DNA of 64,000 nt, taken from NCBI GenBank assembly GCA_001599715.1, contig BCHU01000012.1, positions 496,001 through 560,000 of the forward strand, given 5' to 3'. Both the position numbers and the translations under genes were made by a program. The DNA is from Phaeotremella fagi. Taxonomy: Eukaryota > Basidiomycota > Tremellomycetes > Tremellales > Phaeotremellaceae. Positions within the stretch are counted from its first letter, which is position 1; the number at the start of each line of letters is the position of its first letter. Shown here piece by piece: positions 48,601 through 59,374 of this stretch. The notes under the pieces are model-generated. The model did not search any database. It saw only the letters and a list, made by a program, of their open reading frames with translations, and was not told the origin of the DNA.

Positions 48601-49499
48601 GTGCAGAAGGGCGAAAGCTGGTCCAGAAGAGAAGGTTATAGGGGGTAATGCTCGGAGTGTTCTGATGTCGTATAATCGAAGAAGGGTATCGGGAACAGGA
48701 TGTCCTTGTCTAAGAGATTAGAACGCAGTAATGATAGACGACTCACAAATGTGTCCACCCCCAAGTACAAACCAAGTTCCCTTGAGCATCAGCTCCACTC
48801 AGTCCACCGGTATGTGCTTGAACTGGAGTCATGGTCGATTTGAAACCAGTTCTGGGATCTAGAATTGACACTTGGCCAGAGAGTGAAGCTGCGAGTACAG
48901 TACGAGGGAGGGGGGCAAGATGGACAAGAGGAGGATGATCGAACTGATGTCAGCTAGATTCGGGTTATTCAAGTACCTTTCTGACGACCTCTCCACGACT
49001 TGTGTTGATCACCATCGGTTGTCCAGTTCCACCAGCAAGAACTTCATGAGAATTGATTGGATTAGGTGACATACTCCTCAACGAGCGTGTTGGATCACTA
49101 CAATCAGTACCATTTGATTAGCCTAACTCACCTAACGCTCCATTTAGCAGGACCACCTCTTCTACGACCACCAACACCTCCTTCAGTCAACGTCCACACA
49201 TCTCTATCTGTAACTCTGATCTCACGCACTCCAGAGTTACCAAGCACCCTACGACCATCCACTATTTGATAAGGATCTGCAGGATTACGTGAATCCAATA
49301 CATTACTACCGTGAGCTGGAAATTGAACGTTGCGCGATAATGAATGTGGAGAGCAGAAAGCGGAAACTAGACCTGTTGAAGTTCCTACCCAAAGAACGTC
49401 GGAGAATGGATCAATCGTGATTGCACTGGGTTGAGATGGTTTGTAATCGCGTCCTGGAGGTAGAGGAAGGAGGTGGAGAGGGTTATAAACGACTGACAT
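45678..49499 (-). CDS. PAN2: PAN2, catalytic subunit of the Pan2-Pan3 deadenylase
   Basis: Pan2 trims mRNA poly(A) tails. The N-terminal WD40 region ([14 protein letters not shown], then [20 protein letters not shown] and [20 protein letters not shown]) spans about 49500-48300. An inactive ubiquitin-hydrolase-like domain follows ([13 protein letters not shown], without a catalytic cysteine) with [12 protein letters not shown] zinc ligands near 47360. The DEDD exonuclease has all four acidic positions: [11 protein letters not shown] near 46550, a D around the GDLDPN segment, [11 protein letters not shown], and [14 protein letters not shown]. The C-terminal end is EGRKT joined to [10 protein letters not shown] by an intron of only 33 nt (about 45788-45820). 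The product is near 1100 residues in about ten exons. The NFKPP end is typical of fungal Pan2 and supports that splice. Confidence 0.92.
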
Positions 49500-49703
49500 T
49501 AGTGAGAATGCTTCATGGCGATGTAGGTTGAAAGGTGATGTAAGGATAGAGAGTTGTCAATAAAGTACTGGTTATGGTTTTATCTTCCTTTATTTTGTGG
49601 CATTCATTTCTTTCATCTCACATTTTCTTCTATGGACGTTTGTATATCTGTGATGAAAGGAGATCTACGACAGAGATAGTATCTACTTCAAACCATGACA
49701 TAA

Positions 49704-51383
49704 CTACTCCCCCTTCAACTTCAACGGTTTTGTTGGTCGGAAAACATCCATAGCTCTCAATCTCTCTGGAAGAGTTGGATGAGAGTGATGATACATTGAA
49801 TACAAGTTATCGTTGTGAGGAGAACTGAGGTTATCAATGTGCAATTTGATCAGAGCCGCAGCTAGATCCTTCTTCTTATCGAGGAGGACGGCGAACTCAT
49901 CTAGATATCAGTACACCGCTAGAAAGAGTTCACTCACCTGCTTGATACTCGTACTTTCGAGTCAGAGCGTTCATCAAGAATTTGACTGCCGTGTCCAAAG
50001 GTCCGAGGATCATTTGGAATAGCATGAAACCGATGATGATAGGTTGAGGTCCACCTTTAGGTGAAGCGATGGCTAATCGAGGATCAAAGTCGAAAGCAGC
50101 AAAGAGGGATTTATTGTGAATAAAGATAGAGAACACTGTGAGTATGAACAGCATGTGGAGTTGCCCAACAGCAAGGAGTTTTGATGGATGTGCTGACGGT
50201 CAGTCAAGTCATTAACTAAGTCTTACCATAATACCAGTGTCCAAGCTCATGTCCTGAGGATGTTAGTGATGTTACGAACATAGACAACTCACCTAAAACA
50301 GCCTCAACTTCAGCAGGTGAACTTTTATCGATAAGAGTATCGTAAATAACGATTTGTTTTGACCATGGTAACCCATAGAAGTACCTGAACGTCAGTCATA
50401 TTAACATTAAGGACTCACGCGTTAGAATGTCCACTTCTCTTACTTCCGTCAATAACATAAAGATGTTTAAGTGGGAAACCAAGTTTTCCAGCAAGTTTCT
50501 CAACCCTTGTACGTAGATCTCCAACCTCCAGGGGTGTAACCTTGTTGAAAAGTGGTTGAACTAAAATCAGCTAGGTACGCATAGCTGGACATACTGAAAA
50601 GAGGAAAGATGATTTGCATGACAAGAAGAACGACGATTCTGATATCAGCTAGTATTCTTTTAATGTAACTTACAAAAAGACCATGACATAAAGGATAAAG
50701 CTTCTGCCTGCCCAATCGACGATTTTCAAGAAAGCAGCCAAAATAGGTAAACCGAAAACACCAAATAGAGCAATAGTCTTGATTTGATCAACGACCCAGA
50801 GACTTTTGGTCGATTTGTTGAACCCATGTGCTTCCTCGAGTGTGAACGTATAGTAATATTCCCAAGGAAGTGATGGAATGATGGAGAACAAACTGAGGAT
50901 AGAGAACCAAAATAGGGATTGAACAATCTAAATTTTAGTTTCAAGAACCGTCAGTCTGGACTTACTACACGATCTGGTCTCAGTCCAACCATCTCCATGA
51001 GATTCGCAGCCCAATCCCAAGTCTTGGCATAGAAACCAAATTTAACCATCAACCATGAAAGGGTTTGATCGCAAACCAATTTCAGAAGGTTGAATCGTGC
51101 TTTGGCCAAACCGTAAGCTTGAGCTTTATCGAAAGTCTCTTGCGAAAGGTGTTCTTTCAACTCTGGTGGTGGTGATGTTTTGGCGTATTGTGGTCGTTGT
51201 CGTATGCTACCACGAGATTCAGCTTTGACCATAGATTTGGAGAACTTACCTCAAAAACACCTCGAAACCGGTCTGAAGCCATGAACCGGCGATTACCAAT
51301 TCTTTATAATCAATTTTAGGTGAGTCAGCAAGTTGACTGAGATGTGTTAGGACACCATCTATGGTGTTAAGAATCGCGGTCAT
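49704..51383 (-). CDS. STE24: CAAX prenyl protease 1, Ste24
   Basis: Ste24 is a zinc protease of the endoplasmic reticulum and inner nuclear membrane that trims prenylated proteins such as mating pheromone. ATG 51383 opens MTAILNTIDGVLTHLSQLAD. Multi-pass helices follow, with the family segments FNLLKLVCDQTLSWLMVKFG, LPWEYYYTFTLEEAHGFNKS and VDQIKTIALFGVFGLPILAA. The catalytic zinc site is HELGHWYYAHPSK (about 50255-50215), preceded by SPAEVEAVL. EYQAGEFA near the end supplies the third zinc-binding Glu region. The C-terminal end is FRPTKPLKLKGE. The product is near 460 residues, the normal length, in about seven exons. Tremellomycete mating pheromones are farnesylated, so this gene probably serves pheromone maturation among other tasks. 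Confidence 0.92.
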
Positions 51384-51670
51384 TGTTGTAGTTGTTCAGT
51401 TTTCAGATGGTTGTAAAGAGAGAACACTCGCGAGACCTAATTTGATTTCATTGGAATGCGACACGTGGCGAAATAAATCATAGCTTTCAACGATTTCTCA
51501 AATGCTTGCCAGTGGATCTTCCACAACTAATATCCACAGCGATATATTACAAAATTGATTGACAAGTTGCGAGACAAAACTCAGTCAGCTACAACGACCC
51601 AAAACCAAAAAGAAAGTCTCGCCTTCCAGATGTTACTCTGGGATTTGGACCTATGAAAGCACTTCATAAG

Positions 51671-51770
51671 AACCACCGGCGGGGGTCGAACCCGCAACCG
51701 CACGATAAAGCCAGAATCACGAAGATTCAAAACTAAGAGTCGTACGCGCTACCGATTACGCCACGGCGGC
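51671..51770 (-). tRNA. tRNA-Lys (CUU anticodon) with a 27-nt intron
   Basis: The minus strand folds as a cloverleaf. The acceptor stem GCCGCCG pairs with CGGTGGT using two G-U pairs, and the discriminator is U. The D-arm lies around GCGTAATCGGTAGCGC. The anticodon stem is TACGA/TCGTG with loop CTCTTA plus A, and the T-arm is GCGGGTTCGACCCCCGC. The intron follows position 37 and contains its own small GAATC/GATTC hairpin. Mature length is 73 nt. The anticodon reads CUU, decoding AAG; placing the loop one base over would break the U33 rule. It sits alone between STE24 and the DUF1338 gene. Confidence 0.88.
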
Positions 51771-52308
51771 AAGAGATAAATTGAGGCGGCTGTGCTATGG
51801 TAAGTTCTTTAGCTTGCTAGTGAAAAATGTTTGCTTTTTCCTCCTTGTATTTGTTGTTTTCGTCAGATGCTCTCTTGACGGGGTAGAGAATTTTACTACC
51901 TGGAATCATAACATCACTGATGTGTCGAATTAAGGATTTGTAAAAAACCGGTAAACATTCCTAATTTCAAATCAAAACCTGAACTTGGAGATCCAATGGT
52001 AAGAGGGAAACGATAGATTCCCCTAAAATATCCCTCAGCCCAAGCCATTCGCTCTAGATTTCCATGATGAAGAGCTACATAGCATAGAGGATCAACGAAT
52101 GAAAATCTGGGATTCCTGTTCAGTCAATTCACGGTCTGCGGTGACCCACGATCTGTCCTTTAGATAAGACGGTAGGCTTTCGGAGACGACCGTTATCTAT
52201 AAACGCGATCAGTAAAGTTTTTCTCGACAGATGGTGTCGTATAAAGTCTAGTAACCTATCCTGATACCTTCGGACTTTTCCTCATACTCTCTTAAACTTA
52301 CTGAAACA
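51771..52308. other. Intergenic region between the tRNA and the DUF1338 gene
   Basis: This 538-bp gap has no coding exon that I can support. It contains the 5' flank of the tRNA gene and the promoter of the dioxygenase gene. Confidence 0.5.
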
Positions 52309-53714
52309 ATGTTCGTTGACCCCGATCAATTACGATGTCAATTCACCAAAGGTCTTTCTGTCCTCTATCACTCAGAGGTGCCACTTTACGGTACGATGGT
52401 ATCGTTAGTTGACGATGTCAATGCCAAGCACGTTGAAAAGACTTGTAAGCTTCCTCAATCACTAGAGTGAACCATAAGTTGTTGACAGCCCCCAGGTCGT
52501 CTCGACGTCGAAAGACATGGAGCTATACGAGTAGGAACAGCTGATGAACTCGCCACACTATCAAATCTATTCGAATTGATGAACATGTATCCAGTGAATT
52601 ACTACGATCTCTCAACCTCCGGTATCCCAGTTCACGCCACAGCTTTCAGACCAATAACACCCGAGTCACTAGATATCAATCCCTTCAGGATCTTCACTTC
52701 GTTACTCAGAACAGATCTCATCGATGAAGAAGACATTCGAATAAAAGCAGAAAAGGTACTCAACAACCGTGAAATCTTCCATCCGCAGTTGAAAGAACTC
52801 ATCCAAAAAGCTAAAACCAACGGTGGTATAGATCAAACCGATGCTGATCAATTGGTTTTACTTGCAATCACGACATTTCGATGGCGATCTGAAGCTGCGG
52901 TCTCTCGAGAATTGTACGAAGAATTGATTGGAGCTCATAGTCTAGTCGCGGACGTAGTGGCTTTTCAAGGCCCACACATTAACCATTTGACGCCCAGAAC
53001 GCTTGACATCGATATGGTCCAAACGGCAATGGTTGAAAAAGGGATTCCATCTAAACACATTATCGAAGGTCCACCTTCAAGAACGTGTCCCATTCTTCTT
53101 CGACAAACTTCATTCCAAGCCGTTCAAGAACCAATCTGGTTCTATAACGATTTAACAAGAGAGAAAGAACTCGGTCACCATGCTGCTCGATTTGGTGAGA
53201 TCGAAGCTAGAGGTGTGGCTTTAAAGCCTAAAGGTGAGCTTTTCGGTTATCAAACACAGCTAATTGAACAGGTTTGGAATTGTATCATTCCTGTATGGAT
53301 AACGCTGATAGGTTATGGACGAAAAGTGAAGATAAATCGAATCATGCACGACAGGAAATCCTTGATGAAGCCTTCAAAGTCTTCCCAGATGCTTGGGCTG
53401 AACTTCGATCGCAAGATTTAGCATATTTCCGATATTCATCTGATAAACCCAGTGCTCTTCCTTACAGCACAACCAATTTAACTCAACTCATAACCGAGAG
53501 ATCAATCAAATTCGAACCTATAGTCTATGAAGATTTCTTACCAGCTTCAGCTGCAGGAATCTTCCATTCCAATTTAGGTAATGTGCGACAGTGCAGAGGT
53601 TCTGGTGATCAGTATGACGAATTTGTTAAAGCTCTTGGTAGAAGTCCTTTGCTTGGTCAGAGTCTGTATCAACAGCAGGAAACACGTTCGTTACAGCATA
53701 TATTCTTAGGTTGA
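52309..53714 (+). CDS. DUF1338 protein, 2-oxoadipate dioxygenase/decarboxylase (HglS/YdcJ type)
   Basis: Three exons (52309-52444, 52496-53233, 53272-53714) encode 438 residues. Members of this family are iron enzymes that turn 2-oxoadipate into 2-hydroxyglutarate in lysine breakdown. The start GLSVLYHSEVPLYGTMVSLV and the RLDVERHGAIRVGT segment carry the first metal-binding His. The glyoxalase-like core follows: YPVNYYDLSTSGIPVHATAF, HINHLTPRTLDID with the second His, and the substrate loop SRTCPILLRQTSFQA. The metal-binding Glu lies in FGEIEARGVALKPKG. The second intron is only 38 nt and its removal keeps the key Glu segment in frame with LELYHSCMDNA. The metal residues look intact, so activity is expected. 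The physiological substrate in this yeast is an inference. Confidence 0.85.
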
Positions 53715-54768
53715 TAGTGTCTATGCATGACTTTGTACGAAGCGTAAGAGATTGACGGCAGGTGTGGTAGCGATATTTCGTACTGAGACGCCGTCCAAAT
53801 CTGTACGCTTTTTGGCGCTCATGCTCAAAACGGTGAACAGAACGGCCTAGTATCATCAAGGTGGGACTCGTAAAACCTGTGGGTAATTAGATATAGGTTG
53901 CATGGCTGGTTGACGAGTAAAGAAGAGTAAAAGCCTCATCATTGGTATGGTTTCGCGTGAGCAGAGCTTTCCCCCGCGAAATCAGCCTCTCCAACAATCT
54001 TTCCATCTTTCCATCATTCTATCTTCATTACATCTTTCCCTTTCCTTAGACTTAAAGCTTAACTTCCTTTCCTCGAAATCACAACGACCAACATGCAAAG
54101 AACAATTTTTCAAACGTTTCACGCCTTGACCCAAGCAAAAGATTTCATGGGAAAGATACAAGATGTCGAAAGCGACAAACCAACCGATGAGTCATTTCAA
54201 TGACCCTCGTTCTATCCAAAAAGTCCGATCCATCTGTTTGTCACCCGCTCGGAAAAAATATGAGTCGTCTGTCGAGCTCTTTATCGTTTTGGTCGTAGAT
54301 TTATCCTGAGCAACTTACGCACGAAGTGTTGGTGTTAGATGGAAGCCATTCTTTGAAATTCAGGCTTCAGGGATGGGATGTTAGAAAACTGAGAAAATAT
54401 GTTCTTAACGCTAGGAGAAGAGGTCGAGTTTTCTTATTGTTATGTAAGTACCGTAACTTATCCTAAACCTTTGAGTCCTAGTCCTAGACAAACTTATGAT
54501 TTAAGGATTTCATTTCATTAGGAAATGATAAGTTGAGACTTTACAGAATTGTAGTACTTACTTCATTACCTTGTTGTTTCAATTGATTCAAGATTCAAGT
54601 CAGACCTTTATAAAAAAATACGGTTTCTCAGTAACGGTTGGTTCAATCAGTAATTCAACGGAACTGCGAGCCTTCTATTTGGATCTTGTGAACCAATTTA
54701 CCCTTTGGTTACTTGGATAATTTCACATTGGACCTCGAATTTAGATTGATTGGATTGTATTGCATGAA
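53715..54768. other. 1.05-kb gap with one unresolved coding-like segment
   Basis: A single coding-like exon is seen at 54299-54443, after a TCGTAG acceptor and before a GTAAGT donor. A short frame from ATG 54092 could be its first exon, but no donor joins the two in frame. Between 54450 and 54768 I see only AT-rich sequence. Confidence 0.45.
54299..54443 (+). CDS. Possible orphan exon of an unresolved gene
   Basis: The segment reads IYPEQLTHEVLVLDGSHSLK, then FRLQGWDVRKLRKYVLNARR and RGRVFLLL, with strong coding character and many basic residues. It has a plausible TCGTAG acceptor and GTAAGT donor. It ends in phase 1, which does not fit the reading frame of the serine-rich gene downstream at any acceptor I can find. 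It may belong to a short gene starting near 54092, or be a 5' exon of the downstream gene through an exon I missed. No family is recognised. Confidence 0.35.
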
Positions 54769-56334
54769 ATGTCACATTCAGAAGCTATCTTGACTGGACG
54801 TCGTGGTCATGGTCATGGACATGGTCATGGATTCAGAAAAATCAAATCAAATTCAATCTCTTCACTTCCACTTCCATTAAATCTTTCGTTCCCTAATTCG
54901 ATATCTTTCCCTTCACATTTACGAGAAATGACATCGCCCGGTCAATATGGTCTAGGTTCTGGTTCTAATTCTGGTGGTGGTTGTGGAAGCAGCTCAAGTT
55001 CATCATTCGTTTCACCCTCTATCATGAGTAGTCGATCTCATTCTAGGAATGGTAGTTTGGTCAGAGCACCTTCTGTCAGGTCACAAATGACTGTTGCTTC
55101 CCCTTCACGATTACCTGCGACTGATTCTCTATCTTATTTCCCACCATTCGAAAGTATGGGTGATGTGGCTGCAGATGTAGACGGAGATGAGGACGTTGTC
55201 GTTGAATCTCTATCACCCGGTACTGGTCCTTCTCATAACACGTTAAAAGGATTTGGACATGCATCTGAAACAGAACATCCAGATCATCGATCACATAAAA
55301 AGGGAAGATCGTTGAGTTCAATAGCTGGATTCATGTCAGCCTCGATATCATGGGGATTATCATCTCTAGGTTCAACTTCAACTTCAGCAAGTACGTCACG
55401 TAATCCAACTCCATCAACCAGTCGTGTACCATCATACGGATCCAACAAATCAACCCAAGATAGTCTACATAAAATAACAGATTCTCAAGTGGTTGAAGCT
55501 TTAACCAAACAATTCCAACCGAAACAAAATCAGAAAATATTAGAACCGCTCGATATCGATATCCCTGTATCTACTACAATCAGTGATAACGGTAATCTCA
55601 CAATTCCAAGGGAAGGGTTGAGGAAGAGACGAATGAAATCTGCAGATGAAGTTGATCGATTTATGGTTTGGGAAAAAGAGATTTCTGGTTCTGAAAGTCA
55701 AGATAGGATAGGGGATGATGAAGGTATAGTAGAACTTCTGGTTGGCGATGTGAGTGAACATTTCAGAAGACATCATCAAAATACTAAGAGTCAATAGACG
55801 TCCACCCAATCTCGTCGAAAACCTCGTCCTCCAGGGTTATCATTACCATTATGGAGATTCCCATTACCTTCACCACCGATAACCTCACTCTCACCTGATA
55901 TCCCATTGGAATTATTCCGAACAGAAGTCGATAACCCCTTGACGAACTCCGTTTCTTCCTCACCAATCCGTCTTGACCAATCGCAAACCCCGAACCCAAC
56001 CCAAACCCAAATCCCAAATACATCAGAAGAAGAATTAGATCTAATCGATGAGGAATTGTTATCACCGTTTACACCCCAAAAATCCGCATCCAATTCATAC
56101 GAAAACGAAAACGAAACTGACGAGGGAGGATATGGATTCGAATCCAAATCCCATCTGAATCAATCCCCAATAAAAAGAAGAGACAAATTACATCCAGTGA
56201 TCCATAGAAAGACATCTCAATGGTCATGCGATTCAAAAGAAACCATCAGAGGTTCATTTAACAATAACGATAATGATAACGCTGGAGAGATTACACCTAA
56301 AGTTGGAAAAATCTGGCGACCTTTACATCCTTAA
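54769..56334 (+). CDS. Serine-rich hypothetical protein with a Gly-His repeat
   Basis: Two exons (54769-55749 and 55798-56334) encode 505 residues. A GHGHGHGHGF repeat lies near the N-terminus, followed by low-complexity Ser/Gly/Pro sequence. More ordered blocks include SSIAGFMSASISWGLSS and DSQVVEALTKQFQPK. The first open frame ends with TAG at 55795-55797. That stop is the last triplet of a 48-nt intron (GTGAGT donor, CTAAG branch, ATAG acceptor), and the same frame stays open for another 178 codons. Splicing is therefore far more likely than early termination. The C-terminal part contains SEEELDLIDEELLSPFTP and ends KIWRPLHP. No domain is recognised; the composition fits a disordered regulatory or cytoskeletal protein. 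An upstream exon cannot be excluded. Confidence 0.6.
55750..55797 (+). other. 48-nt in-frame intron ending in a TAG triplet
   Basis: The intron begins GTGAGTGAAC, contains TACTAAG as a branch-like site and ends CAATAG. It is phase 0 and a multiple of three. Retention places a stop in frame; removal joins LLVGD to TSTQSRRK. Confidence 0.65.
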
Positions 56335-56646
56335 AACATTCATTTGATGTTGTAGTCAATTCATTATAATCTAGATTCATTCATTCCATGTTTTGTTTTA
56401 CTTTAGTGCTTTTTCCTCTTTTTTGTAATACGTTTTCATTTTTATGAGTCTTTGTTTAATGATATAATGAAATCATCATGTTTTGAAATTGATTTTGAGT
56501 GTGATCCCAAGTGACATTAAAGCTTCAACGTGAACGGACAGTAACTGCCTCTTATGTGTATCATGAGATCGAAATTATTCATAGATAATCTGATATTATA
56601 AAACATAAACCTATTAAATGGAAAAAACAACTACAACCCAACCAAG
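56335..56646. other. Convergent 3' flanks, nothing recognised
   Basis: This AT-rich gap of 312 bp lies between two convergent stop codons. It contains poly(A)-like AATAAT and TATAAT runs but no coding exon. Confidence 0.5.
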
Positions 56647-58065
56647 CTAACCCTCAATCTTCCTCAACATAGCTAATCTCGCTTCAATCCCCCCACCAGA
56701 ACTAAAGATATCAGCCTCTTCAACCCCCGGACTAAGTGTCCCCACCCCAACCCCAATCTGCTTTTGTGATCGATCATAAATATTCCCCCATCTATCAACC
56801 ACATTCGGTATCCCCACCAATCGTGTTTCTTCACTGGTATTCTGGGGACCGTATTGATTTCTAAGTGGTGATGAAAGGGTAGGAGTTGGGTTCCTTTTTG
56901 GTTTTGGAGTTACGTCGGTTTCGTCATCTGAGATATCTTTAATGTGTTTTAGACCTTTTGATCGTTTTAATGGAGTTTTGTTTGGATCCAGGTTATCATC
57001 AACGCTCTCGTTTACCGAATCGAAATCATTTTCAGTTGTTGGGATAATCGAATGTGACGGTTGGAAAAATAATTCAGGTTGAAGAGGTGGTGATAAAGGC
57101 CATGAAGTCGGGGAAGTAGTTCTCTGAAGAACCCATTCAGGTGGTGGTGGTGGTGATTCTCCATCATTGACATACACCTCATCAATTGATCGATGCCCAA
57201 CACCAACTTGAGCTCTAACTGTATCCATCCCATCATCATCCTCAAGACGATTACAATCCCTATCAACCAACCGAACATGAACCTGTAAATCAGGTAACGT
57301 CTGATAACTATCCACAGATGTCTTAACCAACCGCATCGTCCGTTTATTCCTCCTAACGTTGAAAGTATGTTTGAAATTTGACCATCGGGATTCACTCTCC
57401 CGTAATCCATTTACTGAAGTTGACAAAGGTATTTCCTTCCAGAAATTGTTGTTACCATGTTCGTTATCATCTTGATCGTCGCCTGTGAACCATGGATCAT
57501 GTTTATCGTTGTAATGATCTTGAAGTTTGCTCTGTTCGGGATTACCTAGGAAAGGATCTTCATCTTTCGATTTATCTTTTTTCTTCCTGTTTCTGTATTT
57601 ACCGTAGCTCCATCCTAGGAGGGTTATCGCTACGAGAATGAATATTGGAGTTAGGTATGTAGGGTTGAATGGTGGTATCGATCCATTTTGTGCAGTGGGT
57701 GTTGTTGTTGCATTTCCTACTAGTGTCGATGTGATAGACATTGAAACAGTCAACATCACCGAATTTTTACTACCGGATACATCGGTCACTGTGTCGAGGC
57801 TTGACGAAGATGTTGTCGTCAGTAAATTGGTACTAACCGAGGAATCAGACGTAGGAGTTGGGACTTTTGTGGTTGATAAGATTGTATCTTGAGTCGATGT
57901 GGGTTGGTTCGTAGCACCGTCCAATGCTGGTGGACCAAAAAGTAGAGGTGTAGAGTCCGGAATAGCAGGGTTTGGAAGAGCTCTGACGTGAATTTGCGAT
58001 AACCCATTCCAATATAGAATCATGGCTGTCACTGCTCCTGGTCGAATGGGGGATCGAGCGGCCAT
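56647..58065 (-). CDS. Single-pass membrane protein with Ser/Thr-rich ectodomain
   Basis: An intronless frame of 472 residues runs from ATG 58065. The first 35 residues include a weakly hydrophobic stretch (AVTAMILYWNGLSQIHV) that may act as a signal peptide. A Ser/Thr-rich segment of about 100 residues with N-glycosylation sites follows, a typical O-mannosylated cell-surface stalk. The membrane helix is LTPIFILVAITLLGWSYG, followed by the basic stop-transfer NRKKKDKSK. The cytosolic tail of about 290 residues is rich in Pro, Ser and acidic patches, and contains PPPPPEW. The end reads EARLAMLRKIEG. The plan is that of fungal wall sensors or Axl2-like proteins, but no cysteine-rich sensor domain is present. 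An upstream exon may carry a better signal peptide. Confidence 0.68.
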   Translation of the reverse strand: MAARSPIRPGAVTAMILYWNGLSQIHVRALPNPAIPDSTPLLFGPPALDGATNQPTSTQDTILSTTKVPTPTSDSSVSTNLLTTTSSSSLDTVTDVSGSKNSVMLTVSMSITSTLVGNATTTPTAQNGSIPPFNPTYLTPIFILVAITLLGWSYGKYRNRKKKDKSKDEDPFLGNPEQSKLQDHYNDKHDPWFTGDDQDDNEHGNNNFWKEIPLSTSVNGLRESESRWSNFKHTFNVRRNKRTMRLVKTSVDSYQTLPDLQVHVRLVDRDCNRLEDDDGMDTVRAQVGVGHRSIDEVYVNDGESPPPPPEWVLQRTTSPTSWPLSPPLQPELFFQPSHSIIPTTENDFDSVNESVDDNLDPNKTPLKRSKGLKHIKDISDDETDVTPKPKRNPTPTLSSPLRNQYGPQNTSEETRLVGIPNVVDRWGNIYDRSQKQIGVGVGTLSPGVEEADIFSSGGGIEARLAMLRKIEG

Positions 58066-58438
58066 CCTTCTTTTGTCTGACCAATAACGACAGCGTTAAT
58101 TTCTGAATATCGGAAGTTGATGAACAGGATTGGTGTTGCTGGAAATCTTGGGGTCATGGTCGTGTAGGCATCTTGAATCTGAGAGTTGTCAGCCACTGGT
58201 GTATCAGTCTACATGAGTAACATTTTGATGTCTTGAGATAATGGGGTATACGTTCCATGGCTTGTTTGATCTACTTATCGTAGGTTGAGTCAGATCACTC
58301 TAATTTCGTTTGATAAGGTTGTCAAAACAAGCTTAAATGCATGGTATAAGATGATGCTACAAATGGCTATCCATTATCAGTCAAATCCCCATAAATTAAC
58401 TCACAAGATGACAAGATAGATACAAATAAACCGCTGAA
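58066..58438. other. Intergenic region, nothing recognised
   Basis: This 373-bp gap lies upstream of the membrane-protein gene and downstream of the acidic-protein gene, both on the minus strand. No exon is supported. Confidence 0.45.
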
Positions 58439-59374
58439 CTACCTTCCCAAACCTCTCACGCCATCTTCTAGATCACGTAAACGATCCACTCTCTCACGAC
58501 CAGTCGTGTTCATGTTGGTATTGATCATATCTATGCCCAAACCATCTTCATTCAAACCAGTCTGATATCCCGTCCATCCTCGACCTAGAACCCTGATCGG
58601 ATGGATCGTTAATCCATTGTCTATACCCAAAGAATCAATGACGTTGTTATGGTGTTCACCGCGGAATGGAAGTGGGATTTTATTCGGTTGATATTTCCAT
58701 TCAGTTTTGGTTAGATGATGATCGATGATTTCCTGGAATTTCTCATCAGATAGAATAGAAATTGGCACTTAAGAAGCGACAGACATCAGTTTTTTTCTTT
58801 GGTATAAACATGATAATCTTGACTCACCATTTCTCTTTTTCCCTAATACAGGACCCCATCTTATAGCTTGAGCTTCGTCTTCACCAATTTCCAAAACCCC
58901 AGCTAATTCATCAAGCCTCTCTGCCCATTTCTCTGGATCCAATTCCGGATCAATTCCATGTGATGAAGTTTCCGATTCGGCGTAGGTCGTATCATTAGGA
59001 TCAATGATGATATCACCGTCACCCTCAACCACATCACCAACGACCATATCGATATCCTCAAGACCTGGATGACCATCATCTAAATCTTCATCATTGTCTT
59101 CTTCCTCCTCCTCAATATCTTCTACCTCCACATCTTCATCATCCTCTACATCAACTTCTTCATCCTCATCATCTTCATCTCGAGGTATGTTGTCTAAAGA
59201 TGAATCGTGATGATGGAGATAATTGCCTAGAGGGAATTCTTGGGTTGAACGAGTTGGTGGAGTTCTTGTTCCAATTGTTGGATTGGGTGTTATACGACGT
59301 GACGGAATTTGTAGTTGATTCCTGCCTATGAATGAATTTATAACTGAACCGTCATCCTCGAAGGACGAGTCCAT
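58439..59374 (-). CDS. Acidic hypothetical protein
   Basis: Two exons (59374-58828 and 58767-58439; 60-nt intron) encode 291 residues. A disordered N-terminal third is followed by a very acidic stretch (about residues 65-105, mostly Asp and Glu). A more ordered part follows: PELDPEKWAERLDELAGVLE, then IGEDEAQAIRWGPVLGKKRN, and across the intron VPISILSDEKFQEIIDHHLT. The end reads RLRDLEDGVRGLGR. The block around EKWAERLDELAGVL looks like a conserved helical domain, but I cannot name it. Acidic proteins of this kind are often nuclear and histone- or transcription-linked; that is only a suggestion. It is divergent from MAF1 across a 633-bp gap. Confidence 0.68.

Noticed and set aside
54769..56334. 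Stop-codon readthrough at TAG 55795, suggested by the same frame staying open for 178 more codons
   Set aside because: A 48-nt phase-0 intron with GTGAGT donor, CTAAG branch and ATAG acceptor ends exactly with that TAG, so splicing explains it more simply.
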